Below are positions 1 to 5,635 of a DNA stretch of 9,325 nt, piece by piece. Numbering within the stretch: the stretch's first letter is position 1; the number at the start of each line of letters is the position of its first letter. The translations under genes and the position numbers were made by a program. Origin of the DNA: Methanospirillum hungatei (GTDB taxonomy: Archaea > Halobacteriota > Methanomicrobia > Methanomicrobiales > Methanospirillaceae); the NCBI RefSeq assembly GCF_020216685.1, contig NZ_JAIWNS010000205.1, positions 1 through 9,325 of the forward strand, given 5' to 3'. Under the pieces are notes generated by a model that made no database searches, was not told where the DNA came from, and saw nothing but the letters and a program-made list of their open reading frames with translations.

Positions 1-122
1 ACCCAGTTTCTGTGAGGCGAATATACCTCATTCAAAATTCGTATGATTTGAAGTTCTTTTAATGTTTCAAAGATGTATGGGATTCCGCCGATGTGTTCAA
101 TTTGGTGTGTCGGAGCGATCAT
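1..122 (-). CDS. IS1634-type (DUF4277) transposase, N-terminal fragment cut by window edge
   Basis: An open frame runs leftward from an ATG at 122-120 off the window edge, giving about 40 codons. It starts MIAPTHQIEHIGGIPYIFET and contains PHRNW near the edge. The pattern of a short His/Ile start, a Gly-Ile-Pro-hydrophobic helix, then a 'PH(G/R)NW' motif recalls the N-terminal DUF4277 domain of IS1634-like transposases, where HGNW is followed by a conserved 'GLSLG' stretch. That match is from memory of the family, and the catalytic DDE core is not in view. The start is supported by a TTTATAT box A centred about 28 bases upstream, which fits a leaderless mRNA; the next in-frame stop upstream is near 158. 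No terminal inverted repeat or target duplication could be tested, because only one end lies inside the window. It may be an intact insertion sequence or a remnant. Confidence 0.5.
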   Translation of the reverse strand, partial: MIAPTHQIEHIGGIPYIFETLKELQIIRILNEVYSPHRNW

Positions 123-143
123 CCCATATATATGTACACTTCT

Positions 144-153
144 CAGATATAAA
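144..153 (-). promoter_or_regulatory. Box A (TATA) for the transposase-like gene
   Basis: The minus strand reads TTTATATCTG here. Its TATA-like core is centred about 28 bases before the ATG at 122, close to the usual archaeal box A to transcription start distance. There is no SD site before that ATG. A second AT-rich element, CTTATAAAG at about 158-167, lies further upstream and could be an alternative. Confidence 0.35.
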
Positions 154-289
154 GTTAAGCTTTATAAGTTGCCATTTGCCCTGTAAGATGAGCAAAAGAT
201 TTTTTTAAAGCTTTAGTAAAAATATTTTTTTAATTTTTTCTTCATTGAAGTCGTGTTTTGTGGTAATGCAACACTATAAAGAATCATAC

Positions 290-301
290 AAAAAAAGAAA
301 A
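290..301 (-). terminator. T-tract terminator after tRNA-Val
   Basis: Read on the minus strand, the sequence 17 bases past the end of the tRNA is TTTTCTTTTTTT. Archaeal RNA polymerase stops at such T-rich runs without needing a hairpin, so this is the likely end of the tRNA transcript. Confidence 0.6.
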
Positions 302-317
302 TTTATCTTCACTGGTA

Positions 318-391
318 TGGGCCCAGCCGGATTCGAACCGGCGACCTCCGCCGTGTAAAGGCGGTGTCATAACCAACTAGACCATAGGCCC
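318..391 (-). tRNA. tRNA-Val (anticodon UAC)
   Basis: A complete 74-base tRNA folds on the minus strand. The acceptor stem is GGGCCTA with TGGGCCC (one G-T wobble) and the discriminator base is A. The D-arm contains TAGTTGGTTA. The anticodon stem CCGCC/GGCGG closes a loop TTTACAC, giving anticodon UAC (valine). The T-arm is GCCGG-TTCGAAT-CCGGC. CCA is not encoded and must be added after transcription. There is no intron. The gene has its own box A upstream and a T tract downstream, so it is probably a single-gene unit. Confidence 0.95.
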
Positions 392-418
392 GTGCGCCTT
401 AAAAGGTATACTTCAGAA

Positions 419-427
419 CATATAAGG
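419..427 (-). promoter_or_regulatory. Box A of tRNA-Val
   Basis: The minus strand reads CCTTATATG, centred about 32 bases before the first base of the mature tRNA. This allows a start site a few bases upstream of the tRNA 5' end, which RNase P would trim. The element lies between the upstream gene's stop codon and the tRNA. Confidence 0.55.
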
Positions 428-438
428 ATTTTCTATTT

Positions 439-879
439 CTATCCGGCAAAATTGTGATACACATGCACATTAAATAGCCCGGATGCCATGTACCGCTGCC
501 TATCCTCAATCATCTCAGTCGGACTGTCAACCGATGTGGACAGACTAACCTGAACCCACCCCTTTCCCATCGGCTTCTCAGGCTCCGGAACCGCGAGCGG
601 ACCCATCTTCCCGTTCGGCGCCAGAAACCCGGCAGGAACCGGGGCGGTCACATTCAGAGATGGAGCAGGACGCTCCGTTTCCTCGGCTGAAAACGTCAGA
701 ACCGGACCGGCCTCTTCCCTGACAACCGGGATATCATTCGGATACTCACCAAGAAGCATCAGATTTCTCGTTGGAATAATCTCATCAGGATCTCCTGACA
801 ACTGAGGCGGCAGAATGATAACCGGCAGTACCAGAATGAAAAACAGTACAGGAAACAGAATATGATGAAGTATTCGCAT
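439..879 (-). CDS. Small Pro-rich membrane-anchored protein, unknown function
   Basis: I do not recognise this 146-residue protein. Residues 4-25 form one strongly hydrophobic helix (MRILHHILFPVLFF onward), either an uncleaved anchor or a signal peptide. The rest is predicted to lie outside the membrane and is rich in Pro, Glu and Val, with a Pro-rich middle (about 70-105) and no Cys. It ends YHNFAG and has no catalytic motif I can name. I chose the ATG at 879 because it sits directly before the hydrophobic segment and follows a GGGGGAG tract, although the 2-base gap is short for an SD. A GTG at 936 in the same frame would add 19 unconvincing residues. The gene lies 113 bases downstream of the RHH/HTH regulator on the same strand, so it may share its transcript. 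Confidence 0.6.
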   Translation of the reverse strand: MRILHHILFPVLFFILVLPVIILPPQLSGDPDEIIPTRNLMLLGEYPNDIPVVREEAGPVLTFSAEETERPAPSLNVTAPVPAGFLAPNGKMGPLAVPEPEKPMGKGWVQVSLSTSVDSPTEMIEDRQRYMASGLFNVHVYHNFAG

Positions 880-992
880 GCTCCCCCTGCATGCAGCATC
901 CCAGGGCATACACCGGTGCGAAACCCCACCAGTCACACCGGAGAATGCCCGGTATACAGTAGGTTAGTGGCGCAGCACAAAAACTCTCTGGT

Positions 993-1658
993 TTACTCCT
1001 GTGCCGCAGCCTTGTGAGCAAGAATATCCCGCCCATGAATAAGCCAGGATCGGCCAACCTTCCGTGCAGCAATCTTCTTTTCCTTGATATACTTCCGCAT
1101 CGTGGTAACGGAGATCCCTAAGGCCACTGCTGCCTCGGTCTGGCTGTACTCCTTATCGGTCCGGATCTTCATCGAACCCATCTCCATCGCATCCATCACG
1201 GGTGCAACCGGCTGCATCTGCACCTTAACGAGAGCTTCCTCAGCAAGATTGCCGACCGGAGGCATATCAGAATCAATAACCCCGGCAGATGATGAGATCC
1301 CGACCGGACTCGTCAGTGCCATCAGATCAGGAGTAAACAGGGATTTTTGTGGCTGGTAGGGAGAATTCAGAGCTCGTCCTTCAAGCAGACCGACCCGGCG
1401 TTCAAGCTCGGCAATCAGTGCCGCATGCCGTGCAACCGTCCCGGAAAGATCCATGGATGTAGTCAAAGTCCCGGCCGCTTCACCTGGAGCATCGGTCAGG
1501 TCAGAAAAATCCGGAGTTGCTCCCCTGGTAACTGCCTGTATATATGAGGAGAATATATCGCGGATAAGTGCTGAAAGGGTCGATTTCTGGTTTTCTGCAA
1601 TCTCCAGCAGTGCATTAATATATTCTTCATCAAGAGATATTGTCAGATCCTTTCTCAT
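993..1658 (-). CDS. DNA-binding regulator with N-terminal ribbon-helix-helix and C-terminal excisionase/MerR-like HTH
   Basis: This 221-residue cytoplasmic protein has two DNA-binding modules. Residues 1-42 (KDLTISLDEEYINALLEIAE then STLSALIRDIFSSYI) match the beta-strand/two-helix pattern of a CopG/Arc-type ribbon-helix-helix. Residues 73-95 (ARHAALIAELERRVGLLEGR) look like a short coiled coil. A loose linker follows to about 165. Residues 168-216 (YSQTEAAVALGISVTTMRKYI, KKIAARKVGRSWLI) match the excisionase/MerR-like HTH, in which the last strand reads out an Arg-rich wing. The start is taken as ATG 1658, which gives the cleanest RHH strand; a GTG at 1688 in the same frame lies inside the SD itself and is unlikely. 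No target is known. The inverted repeat in its own leader and the divergent HAD gene suggest autoregulation or control of the shared intergenic region, but this is inference. Confidence 0.8.
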   Translation of the reverse strand: MRKDLTISLDEEYINALLEIAENQKSTLSALIRDIFSSYIQAVTRGATPDFSDLTDAPGEAAGTLTTSMDLSGTVARHAALIAELERRVGLLEGRALNSPYQPQKSLFTPDLMALTSPVGISSSAGVIDSDMPPVGNLAEEALVKVQMQPVAPVMDAMEMGSMKIRTDKEYSQTEAAVALGISVTTMRKYIKEKKIAARKVGRSWLIHGRDILAHKAAAQE

Positions 1659-1692
1659 GTTATCCAGGACAACCCATGTCCTGCACACCTCC
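1659..1692 (-). promoter_or_regulatory. Structured leader: SD, 7-bp hairpin and 5-codon mini-ORF before the regulator
   Basis: A full SD GGAGGTG (1686-1692) lies 27 bases before the regulator's ATG, too far for normal use. Between them is a perfect hairpin: CAGGACA (1677-1683), a 5-base loop, TGTCCTG (1665-1671). If it folds, the SD to ATG distance falls to 8 bases (2 before plus 6 after the stem). Alternatively, an ATG at 1677 lies 8 bases after the SD and opens a mini-ORF MGCPG that stops at 1660, one base before the regulator's ATG, which fits termination-reinitiation. The same inverted repeat could be an operator for an RHH dimer. A weak box A (ACCATATTC, about 1726-1734) would start the mRNA about 10 bases before the SD. 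Confidence 0.5.
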
Positions 1693-1813
1693 GTTGATAC
1701 GCGAATGAAAATATGAGCGATACTTGAATATGGTTTTACCGATACCGGCCTTGAAAAACGCTCACCTAAACTGACCTATCAGGGACAAACATACTTTGGT
1801 ACCCGAACGCAAC

Positions 1814-2515
1814 ATGTACACGCCCATGAACACCTCATCCGGCTGTATCCCAGATGCAATCCTCTTTGATCTCGATAATACCCTGTGTACCTTCATCGAT
1901 GCAAAATATGCAGCATGCCGTGCGGTCACGGACTATATCGGGACCGGGGATGAAACAGAACTTTTTCAATATTTCCTTCGGCCGGTACACTCATTTGAAG
2001 ATCCAAATCACATCTTTGACTACCTGAAAGAGAAAGGAGTATACACCCCGGCATCTGCTGACCATGCCGCCCGGCTCTTTGAAGACGTGAAGATAGCCCA
2101 CATATACCCGTATCCCGGAGTCCATGATACCCTGAGGCACCTCGCATCCCTCGGCATTAAAATGGCCATCGTTACCGATGCAGGATCAGAGCAGGCCAGG
2201 AAACGGATGAAAAAATGTGAGATCGACTGTTTTTTCCCGGTGCTCATCACTCCTGACCGTTCGGGAAAAAGAAAACCGGACCACACACCATTCCAGATGG
2301 CACTTCGTGAACTCTCGGTATCAGGGACCATCTGGCTGGTCGGTGACTCAGTCAGAAGAGAGGTAATCCCCGGACAGGAACTTGGATTTGTCACGATCTA
2401 TGCACGATACGGGGATTACTTTGCACAATATAATCCGGAATGTACCCCGGACCACATCATTGACCGGTTTTCAGACCTGCTCTCCATTACCGGCCTACAC
2501 CAGATACGATCCTGA
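1814..2515 (+). CDS. HAD-superfamily phosphohydrolase (subfamily IA-like)
   Basis: This protein has 233 residues from ATG 1814. It is a cytoplasmic phosphatase of the haloacid dehalogenase fold, using a Mg-dependent phospho-aspartate intermediate. Counting from the alternative TTG at 1796 (add 6 to residue numbers from ATG 1814), motif I is DLDNTL (nucleophile D25, acid/base D27), motif II is VTDAG (T127), motif III is K160 in GKRKPD, and motif IV is VGDS with D184 and E189 in place of the more common second Asp, an accepted variant. Residues 34-105 form the helical C1 cap. The pattern fits archaeal subfamily IA enzymes; the substrate cannot be read from sequence. Start choice is uncertain: TTG 1796 follows AGGGA by 10 bases, and ATG 1814 and ATG 1826 have no SD. 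The gene is divergent from the RHH/HTH regulator and convergent with the histidine kinase, with 3 bases between stop codons. Confidence 0.88.
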   Translation: MYTPMNTSSGCIPDAILFDLDNTLCTFIDAKYAACRAVTDYIGTGDETELFQYFLRPVHSFEDPNHIFDYLKEKGVYTPASADHAARLFEDVKIAHIYPYPGVHDTLRHLASLGIKMAIVTDAGSEQARKRMKKCEIDCFFPVLITPDRSGKRKPDHTPFQMALRELSVSGTIWLVGDSVRREVIPGQELGFVTIYARYGDYFAQYNPECTPDHIIDRFSDLLSITGLHQIRS

Positions 2516-2518
2516 GGT

Positions 2519-3574
2519 TCATGGCCCGAACCGGTAGGTATCAGGCGGGAAGACCAGTTCAAACCTTGCACCTTTGCCATATATCCCGGTCTCCCTGATA
2601 CCAACCCCGGTCAAATCAAGAATCTCGGAGGCAAGATAGAGTCCATAGCCCTTCCGGTCTGCATACGTACGGGAGAATATTCTCTCCTTGAAATCAGGGT
2701 GAACCCCCGGTCCTGAATCCTCAAATACCAACGCCAGACCTTCAGGCACTTTATCAAATGAAACGTTTATCGTAACCCCTTCACCGCCATACTGAATGCT
2801 GTTTCTCACAATCTCATAGATGACCACGTCAAACATCCGGTCTACATATAAAAAGAGGCCATTCAGCTGAACATCTGACACGATTTTTCCTGAGAACTCA
2901 TGGCGGTTAATAATCCTCTGCACTGCCTGGCCTGCCTCGATGAAGGAGGGGGGGCGGATCCCGAGATCCTGGTATGTCCGGGTCAGCTCAGCAATACGCA
3001 AAACCCGTTCACCAAGATCCCGGCTCTTCCTGATGAGCAGATGGACCTCATCATCATCCACGATCTCATCGATGATATCAATATATCCGTTTATCCCCAT
3101 CATGAGATTCATGATATCATGACGGACGATAGCATTGAAATAATTCAGTTTCTCGTTCGCTTTCCTGACCGCCTTTTCACTCCTGATATGATCAAGGAGG
3201 TCACAGGAGTCAGGTTCAGGCCCGCCATTCCCGTTCCTTGTCCATAAAAGAGAGAAACGTCCTGATGAGAGACGGAAGAGATACCCTGGCCAGCCTGAGT
3301 CAGTTCCAGGAATTGCAAGCACAATCCTTTTTGCATCGCCCGGGACCATCTCCTGGGCATCACGGATGATCTCATGGAGAAGAAATGCGATATCAGGGGG
3401 AAAAATCCCCTCTATATCCATACATTCAGAAGAGGAGGATATCTCTCCGGAGGGGAGACAGAACTCAATTCTGTCCTCATACACCCAGATAAACCAGCAG
3501 ACTCCCGGTTTGAGCAGAAGTTCCCAATTGCGGGATTTGTCTGGTTTTATAGTATCTTCCATAGTATCAGGCAT
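2519..3574 (-). CDS. Soluble sensor histidine kinase (orphan)
   Basis: This 351-residue kinase has no membrane segment and so should sense a cytoplasmic signal or partner. Residues 1-115 form an N-terminal region of unclear fold, perhaps a diverged PAS-like sensor. Residues 131-205 are the dimerisation/phosphotransfer helices, with H152 in NAIVRHDIMN, the H-box style common in methanogen kinases. The ATPase domain spans about 210-345: N-box N258 (IYEIVRNSIQYGG), G1 box EDSGPG (D286, G288, G290), F300, and a short G2 box GYGLYLA (309-315). All residues needed for autophosphorylation appear present. A box A CCTATATA lies 25 bases before the ATG and there is no SD, so a leaderless mRNA supports ATG 3574. 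No response regulator is in the window, so its partner is elsewhere. The end meets the HAD gene tail to tail without a visible T tract. Confidence 0.88.
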   Translation of the reverse strand: MPDTMEDTIKPDKSRNWELLLKPGVCWFIWVYEDRIEFCLPSGEISSSSECMDIEGIFPPDIAFLLHEIIRDAQEMVPGDAKRIVLAIPGTDSGWPGYLFRLSSGRFSLLWTRNGNGGPEPDSCDLLDHIRSEKAVRKANEKLNYFNAIVRHDIMNLMMGINGYIDIIDEIVDDDEVHLLIRKSRDLGERVLRIAELTRTYQDLGIRPPSFIEAGQAVQRIINRHEFSGKIVSDVQLNGLFLYVDRMFDVVIYEIVRNSIQYGGEGVTINVSFDKVPEGLALVFEDSGPGVHPDFKERIFSRTYADRKGYGLYLASEILDLTGVGIRETGIYGKGARFELVFPPDTYRFGP

Positions 3575-3595
3575 GAAGGCATCGTACAGGTAGTC

Positions 3596-3603
3596 TATAT
3601 AGG
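3596..3603 (-). promoter_or_regulatory. Box A of the histidine kinase gene
   Basis: The minus strand reads CCTATATA, centred 25 bases upstream of ATG 3574. With no SD in between, transcription would start at or next to the initiation codon. It lies in the 66-base gap after the CAP-protein gene, so the kinase can be expressed independently. Confidence 0.6.
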
Positions 3604-3640
3604 TTCTGATTTCATCCGCTTATGTGTGTTGGTTTCATTG

Positions 3641-4573
3641 TTACCAGAATTCAGAGACTGCGTAATAATATTCATCATTCCAGAAAACACCTGAACCAAA
3701 TCTATCGGCAAGCGGATCAAGAATATTCTTCCGGTGGCCCGGACTCTTCATCCATCCGTCCATGAGGGCTTTGCCAATTGCAGTGCCATTGGTGGGATCA
3801 ACATACCCGACTCCGGTGACCATGCCGGTGCCGATATAGGCAAGGTTCTCAGCTACTCCTATCCGAACCCCCCCTTCGATATCCTTTGTCACCGGATACC
3901 CATATGCAGAAGCCCGTTCAAATGGCCCGTTCCCGTTTCTGTCGGTGTGAGAGAGCCTTCCGGCACGGGCTGACTCTTGGGCATATGCTTGAGCAATCCT
4001 CGCCAGATCTTCATCCCAGATTAGGGGCCGGAGTCCTTCGTGTATCCGGTTCTCATTTGTACTTTCACGGATGGTTGCGATGATTTCGTCATTGATCACT
4101 GACTGGTTCGGGAGAGGCTGAAAAGTCAGGGAGACAGGGGAGGGGATTCTTGCAATTGTCCCGGCCTTCTCTGGATCCCAGTACCCGGTCCCTTTTATGT
4201 ACGCATATACCTGATACTCACCAGGGGGAAGATCTGAAGAAACCGTCCCGATATAGGGGGAACTGATATTTTGTCCGGGCTGCATGGGATCGACCGGGAT
4301 GACACTGATGGTCGCATTCAAATCCGGGTCTCCTGGGGATCGAAAGAAGATGTACAGTGAAGTGATCCCGCTCGTCTGATCCCCCCTGTTTGCAATGGTA
4401 ACGGTTCCGGTATAGGGATAACCTGGATGGGCAATCTCTTCTCCGGAAAGGCTGGTAATTTCCAAAGCAGGGCCTTTCGATGCCGCACTCGTGGAAGAAC
4501 AAAGAGAGGTAACCAGCAGGACGAGTATCAGTATAAGGTGTACATCAGGATAGGATGACAGAATATTATTCAT
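3641..4573 (-). CDS. Secreted CAP (SCP/PR1-like) domain protein with N-terminal CARDB-like domain
   Basis: This exported protein has 310 residues. A signal peptide covers about residues 1-30 (hydrophobic 11-24, probable cleavage after STSA). Residues 35-150 form a beta-rich, CARDB/Ig-like region (TGTVTIANRG, LPPGEYQVYAYI) of the kind archaeal surface proteins use as adhesion or spacer modules. Residues 163-310 are a CAP domain: NENR and LIWDEDLARIAQAYA in the first helices, H209 in RLSHTD, E242 in AENLAY, H280 in WMKSPGHRKNIL, and a final strand YYYAVSEFW. The two His and the Glu of the usual CAP cavity are present. NAT and NQS sites could be glycosylated. The molecular role of archaeal CAP proteins is not settled. 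The start at ATG 4573 gives a normal signal peptide, but no SD is seen. It is separated by a T6 tract from the gene upstream. Confidence 0.88.
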   Translation of the reverse strand: MNNILSSYPDVHLILILVLLVTSLCSSTSAASKGPALEITSLSGEEIAHPGYPYTGTVTIANRGDQTSGITSLYIFFRSPGDPDLNATISVIPVDPMQPGQNISSPYIGTVSSDLPPGEYQVYAYIKGTGYWDPEKAGTIARIPSPVSLTFQPLPNQSVINDEIIATIRESTNENRIHEGLRPLIWDEDLARIAQAYAQESARAGRLSHTDRNGNGPFERASAYGYPVTKDIEGGVRIGVAENLAYIGTGMVTGVGYVDPTNGTAIGKALMDGWMKSPGHRKNILDPLADRFGSGVFWNDEYYYAVSEFW

Positions 4574-4589
4574 CGGATCACAAAGGTAG

Positions 4590-4608
4590 CATGTTCAGGA
4601 AAAACATG
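4590..4608. repeat. 6-bp inverted repeat upstream of the CAP gene
   Basis: CATGTT (4590-4595) and AACATG (4603-4608) are separated by 7 bases, centred about 26 bases before the CAP start codon, where a box A would be expected; no good TATA element is seen there. It may be a regulator site, but a 6-bp match can arise by chance. Confidence 0.25.
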
Positions 4609-4622
4609 TTTCTGGTGTATTG

Positions 4623-4628
4623 AAAAAA
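4623..4628 (-). terminator. T6 terminator after the acidic-tail membrane protein
   Basis: Two bases after the TGA stop the minus strand reads CCTTTTTTC. A T6 run fits an archaeal terminator and implies that the CAP gene downstream is mostly transcribed from its own promoter. Confidence 0.5.
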
Positions 4629-4630
4629 GG

Positions 4631-5527
4631 TCAGACCTCGTCAGGTTCAAGGTCTTCAAACTCGATATCGGTCAGGTCACCATCACCTGAAAGATCATCA
4701 TCCATCATTGACTCATCAAGCGGCATGTCAAAGTCTGAGAGTCCCTCATCAGAGAGCCCACCGCTCATAGACTCCGATCCCTCATCCCCGCCTGAGAAGT
4801 CATCCTCAATTGAATCACCAAATCCTGAATCAGACATATCAGGCTCAAGGTCTCCTTCGAAGTCCGGAAGATCCCCTGATTCGGTGACCGGCTGCTCATC
4901 AACGCCGGGTTCATCAAACGAACCATAGTCATCATCCTCAATTCCAGGAAGTGATGCCTCGCCTTCTTCATCTTCAGGGTATTCATCGCCAAAGAGATCT
5001 GCGGCCCCGCTCTCATCATAGTCATCAGGTAAGGGAAGATCGCCGTCTCCTGCCGATACCGCTGCACCAGCCATGGCAACTGCGGCTCCTGCTGTGGCTG
5101 CAGCAGCGACGGGCACATACCCGGTGGAAGAACCGGATGATGAGCCGGCACCGGAAGAGGTTGTGGATCTGGACGGTCGAAGTGGTTCGGGAACAGGTAA
5201 GCCTTCTTCCTTCCTCCGTTCGGCAACATATTCACGGATTCGATCGCGGAGCGGAAGGTTTGACCTTGATGACTGCACCGGTGCAGTTTTGACCGGTTCT
5301 GATACCGTCCCTTTCTGATCCTTTTTCTTTGGCCTCCCTTTCAGATAGGGATCTATAATGTAGAGCCACAGGCCCATCACGGCAGTACCCCAGAGGGAGA
5401 AGTATACCGCACCGATCAGATCCTTGATTCCGGACTGAAAACCGGTGGTGAGATAAAATATGAGAAGAAGGACTACAAGCGCTCCAAGAAAGGTTATGAT
5501 CATCAGCAGCTTCTTCTCGACTTTCAT
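4631..5527 (-). CDS. Two-helix membrane protein with long acidic disordered tail, unknown function
   Basis: I do not recognise a family. From ATG 5527 the protein has 298 residues. Helix 1 spans about 8-27 and helix 2 about 36-59, followed by KGRPKKKDQK, a positive stretch that places the C-terminal part in the cytoplasm. Residues 90-120 (RDRIREYVAERRKEE) are likely helical, then come a Ser/Gly/Thr linker and an Ala-rich patch (137-159). Residues 160-298 hold about 55 Asp/Glu (40%) and no Lys or Arg, in DDD, DEEGE and SGDGDL patches, and are surely disordered. It could bind cations or basic proteins, but nothing shows which. ATG 5527 is chosen because it sits before helix 1 with a weak GGGG 6 bases upstream; GTG 5554 in the same frame is possible as a leaderless start, because it lies 25 bases from a box A. 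A T6 terminator follows. Confidence 0.75.
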   Translation of the reverse strand: MKVEKKLLMIITFLGALVVLLLIFYLTTGFQSGIKDLIGAVYFSLWGTAVMGLWLYIIDPYLKGRPKKKDQKGTVSEPVKTAPVQSSRSNLPLRDRIREYVAERRKEEGLPVPEPLRPSRSTTSSGAGSSSGSSTGYVPVAAAATAGAAVAMAGAAVSAGDGDLPLPDDYDESGAADLFGDEYPEDEEGEASLPGIEDDDYGSFDEPGVDEQPVTESGDLPDFEGDLEPDMSDSGFGDSIEDDFSGGDEGSESMSGGLSDEGLSDFDMPLDESMMDDDLSGDGDLTDIEFEDLEPDEV

Positions 5528-5550
5528 GAATGACCCCGTCTGACGTGATG

Positions 5551-5573
5551 TCACCGGACCCCTTTTCCGGTGA
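5551..5573. promoter_or_regulatory. 8-bp perfect inverted repeat at the likely transcription start of the acidic-tail protein
   Basis: TCACCGGA (5551-5558) and TCCGGTGA (5566-5573) flank a 7-base spacer. A TATA-like GTATAC (5577-5582) lies directly upstream on the minus strand, so transcription should begin at about 5553, inside the repeat. That is a typical place for a repressor operator. As RNA it would also be a stable hairpin, with GGGG in the loop and GTG 5554 in the stem. No T run follows, so it does not look like a terminator. Confidence 0.45.
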
Positions 5574-5629
5574 TGAGTATACCAGAATATCTCAGTATTG
5601 GAATTTATGTTCTCTGGTTCCTCCCATTG

Positions 5630-5635
5630 AAAAAA
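5630..5635 (-). terminator. T6 terminator at the end of the iron/aldehyde dehydrogenase operon
   Basis: Six T residues on the minus strand directly follow the TGA stop of the aldehyde dehydrogenase. This is the first T run seen downstream of feoB and marks the likely operon end. Confidence 0.5.

Larger units (their letters stand above)
123..317. other. AT-rich non-coding gap
   Basis: No credible gene lies in this stretch. It holds three T tracts on the plus strand (about 200-206, 225-231, 234-239), two copies of AAGCTTTA 51 bases apart (157 and 208), the candidate promoter of the transposase-like gene and the tRNA terminator. The A/T richness contrasts with the neighbouring genes. If the left gene belongs to an insertion sequence, its end should lie somewhere here, but no boundary is visible without the other end. 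Confidence 0.5.

Noticed and set aside
157..215. Two AAGCTTTA copies and nearby T tracts as an insertion-sequence terminal repeat
   Set aside because: The match is 8 AT-rich bases in direct orientation inside AT-rich DNA, and the other end of the presumed element is not in the window.
1686..1688. GTG start at 1688 for the RHH/HTH regulator
   Set aside because: The GTG is part of the GGAGGTG SD itself, and the extra ten residues do not belong to an RHH fold.
2020..2394. 124-codon minus-strand frame
   Set aside because: It is antisense to the HAD phosphatase, whose four catalytic motifs are intact on the plus strand.
4496..4502. Possible lipobox Cys25 in the CAP protein signal peptide
   Set aside because: The residues before the Cys are T-S-L, with Leu at -1 instead of Gly/Ala/Ser; cleavage after STSA by ordinary signal peptidase fits better.
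4620..4928. Ser/Pro-rich plus-strand frame of 102 codons
   Set aside because: It is the antisense shadow of the Asp/Glu-rich tail; GAT/GAC/GAA-rich codons read backward give Ser and Pro.
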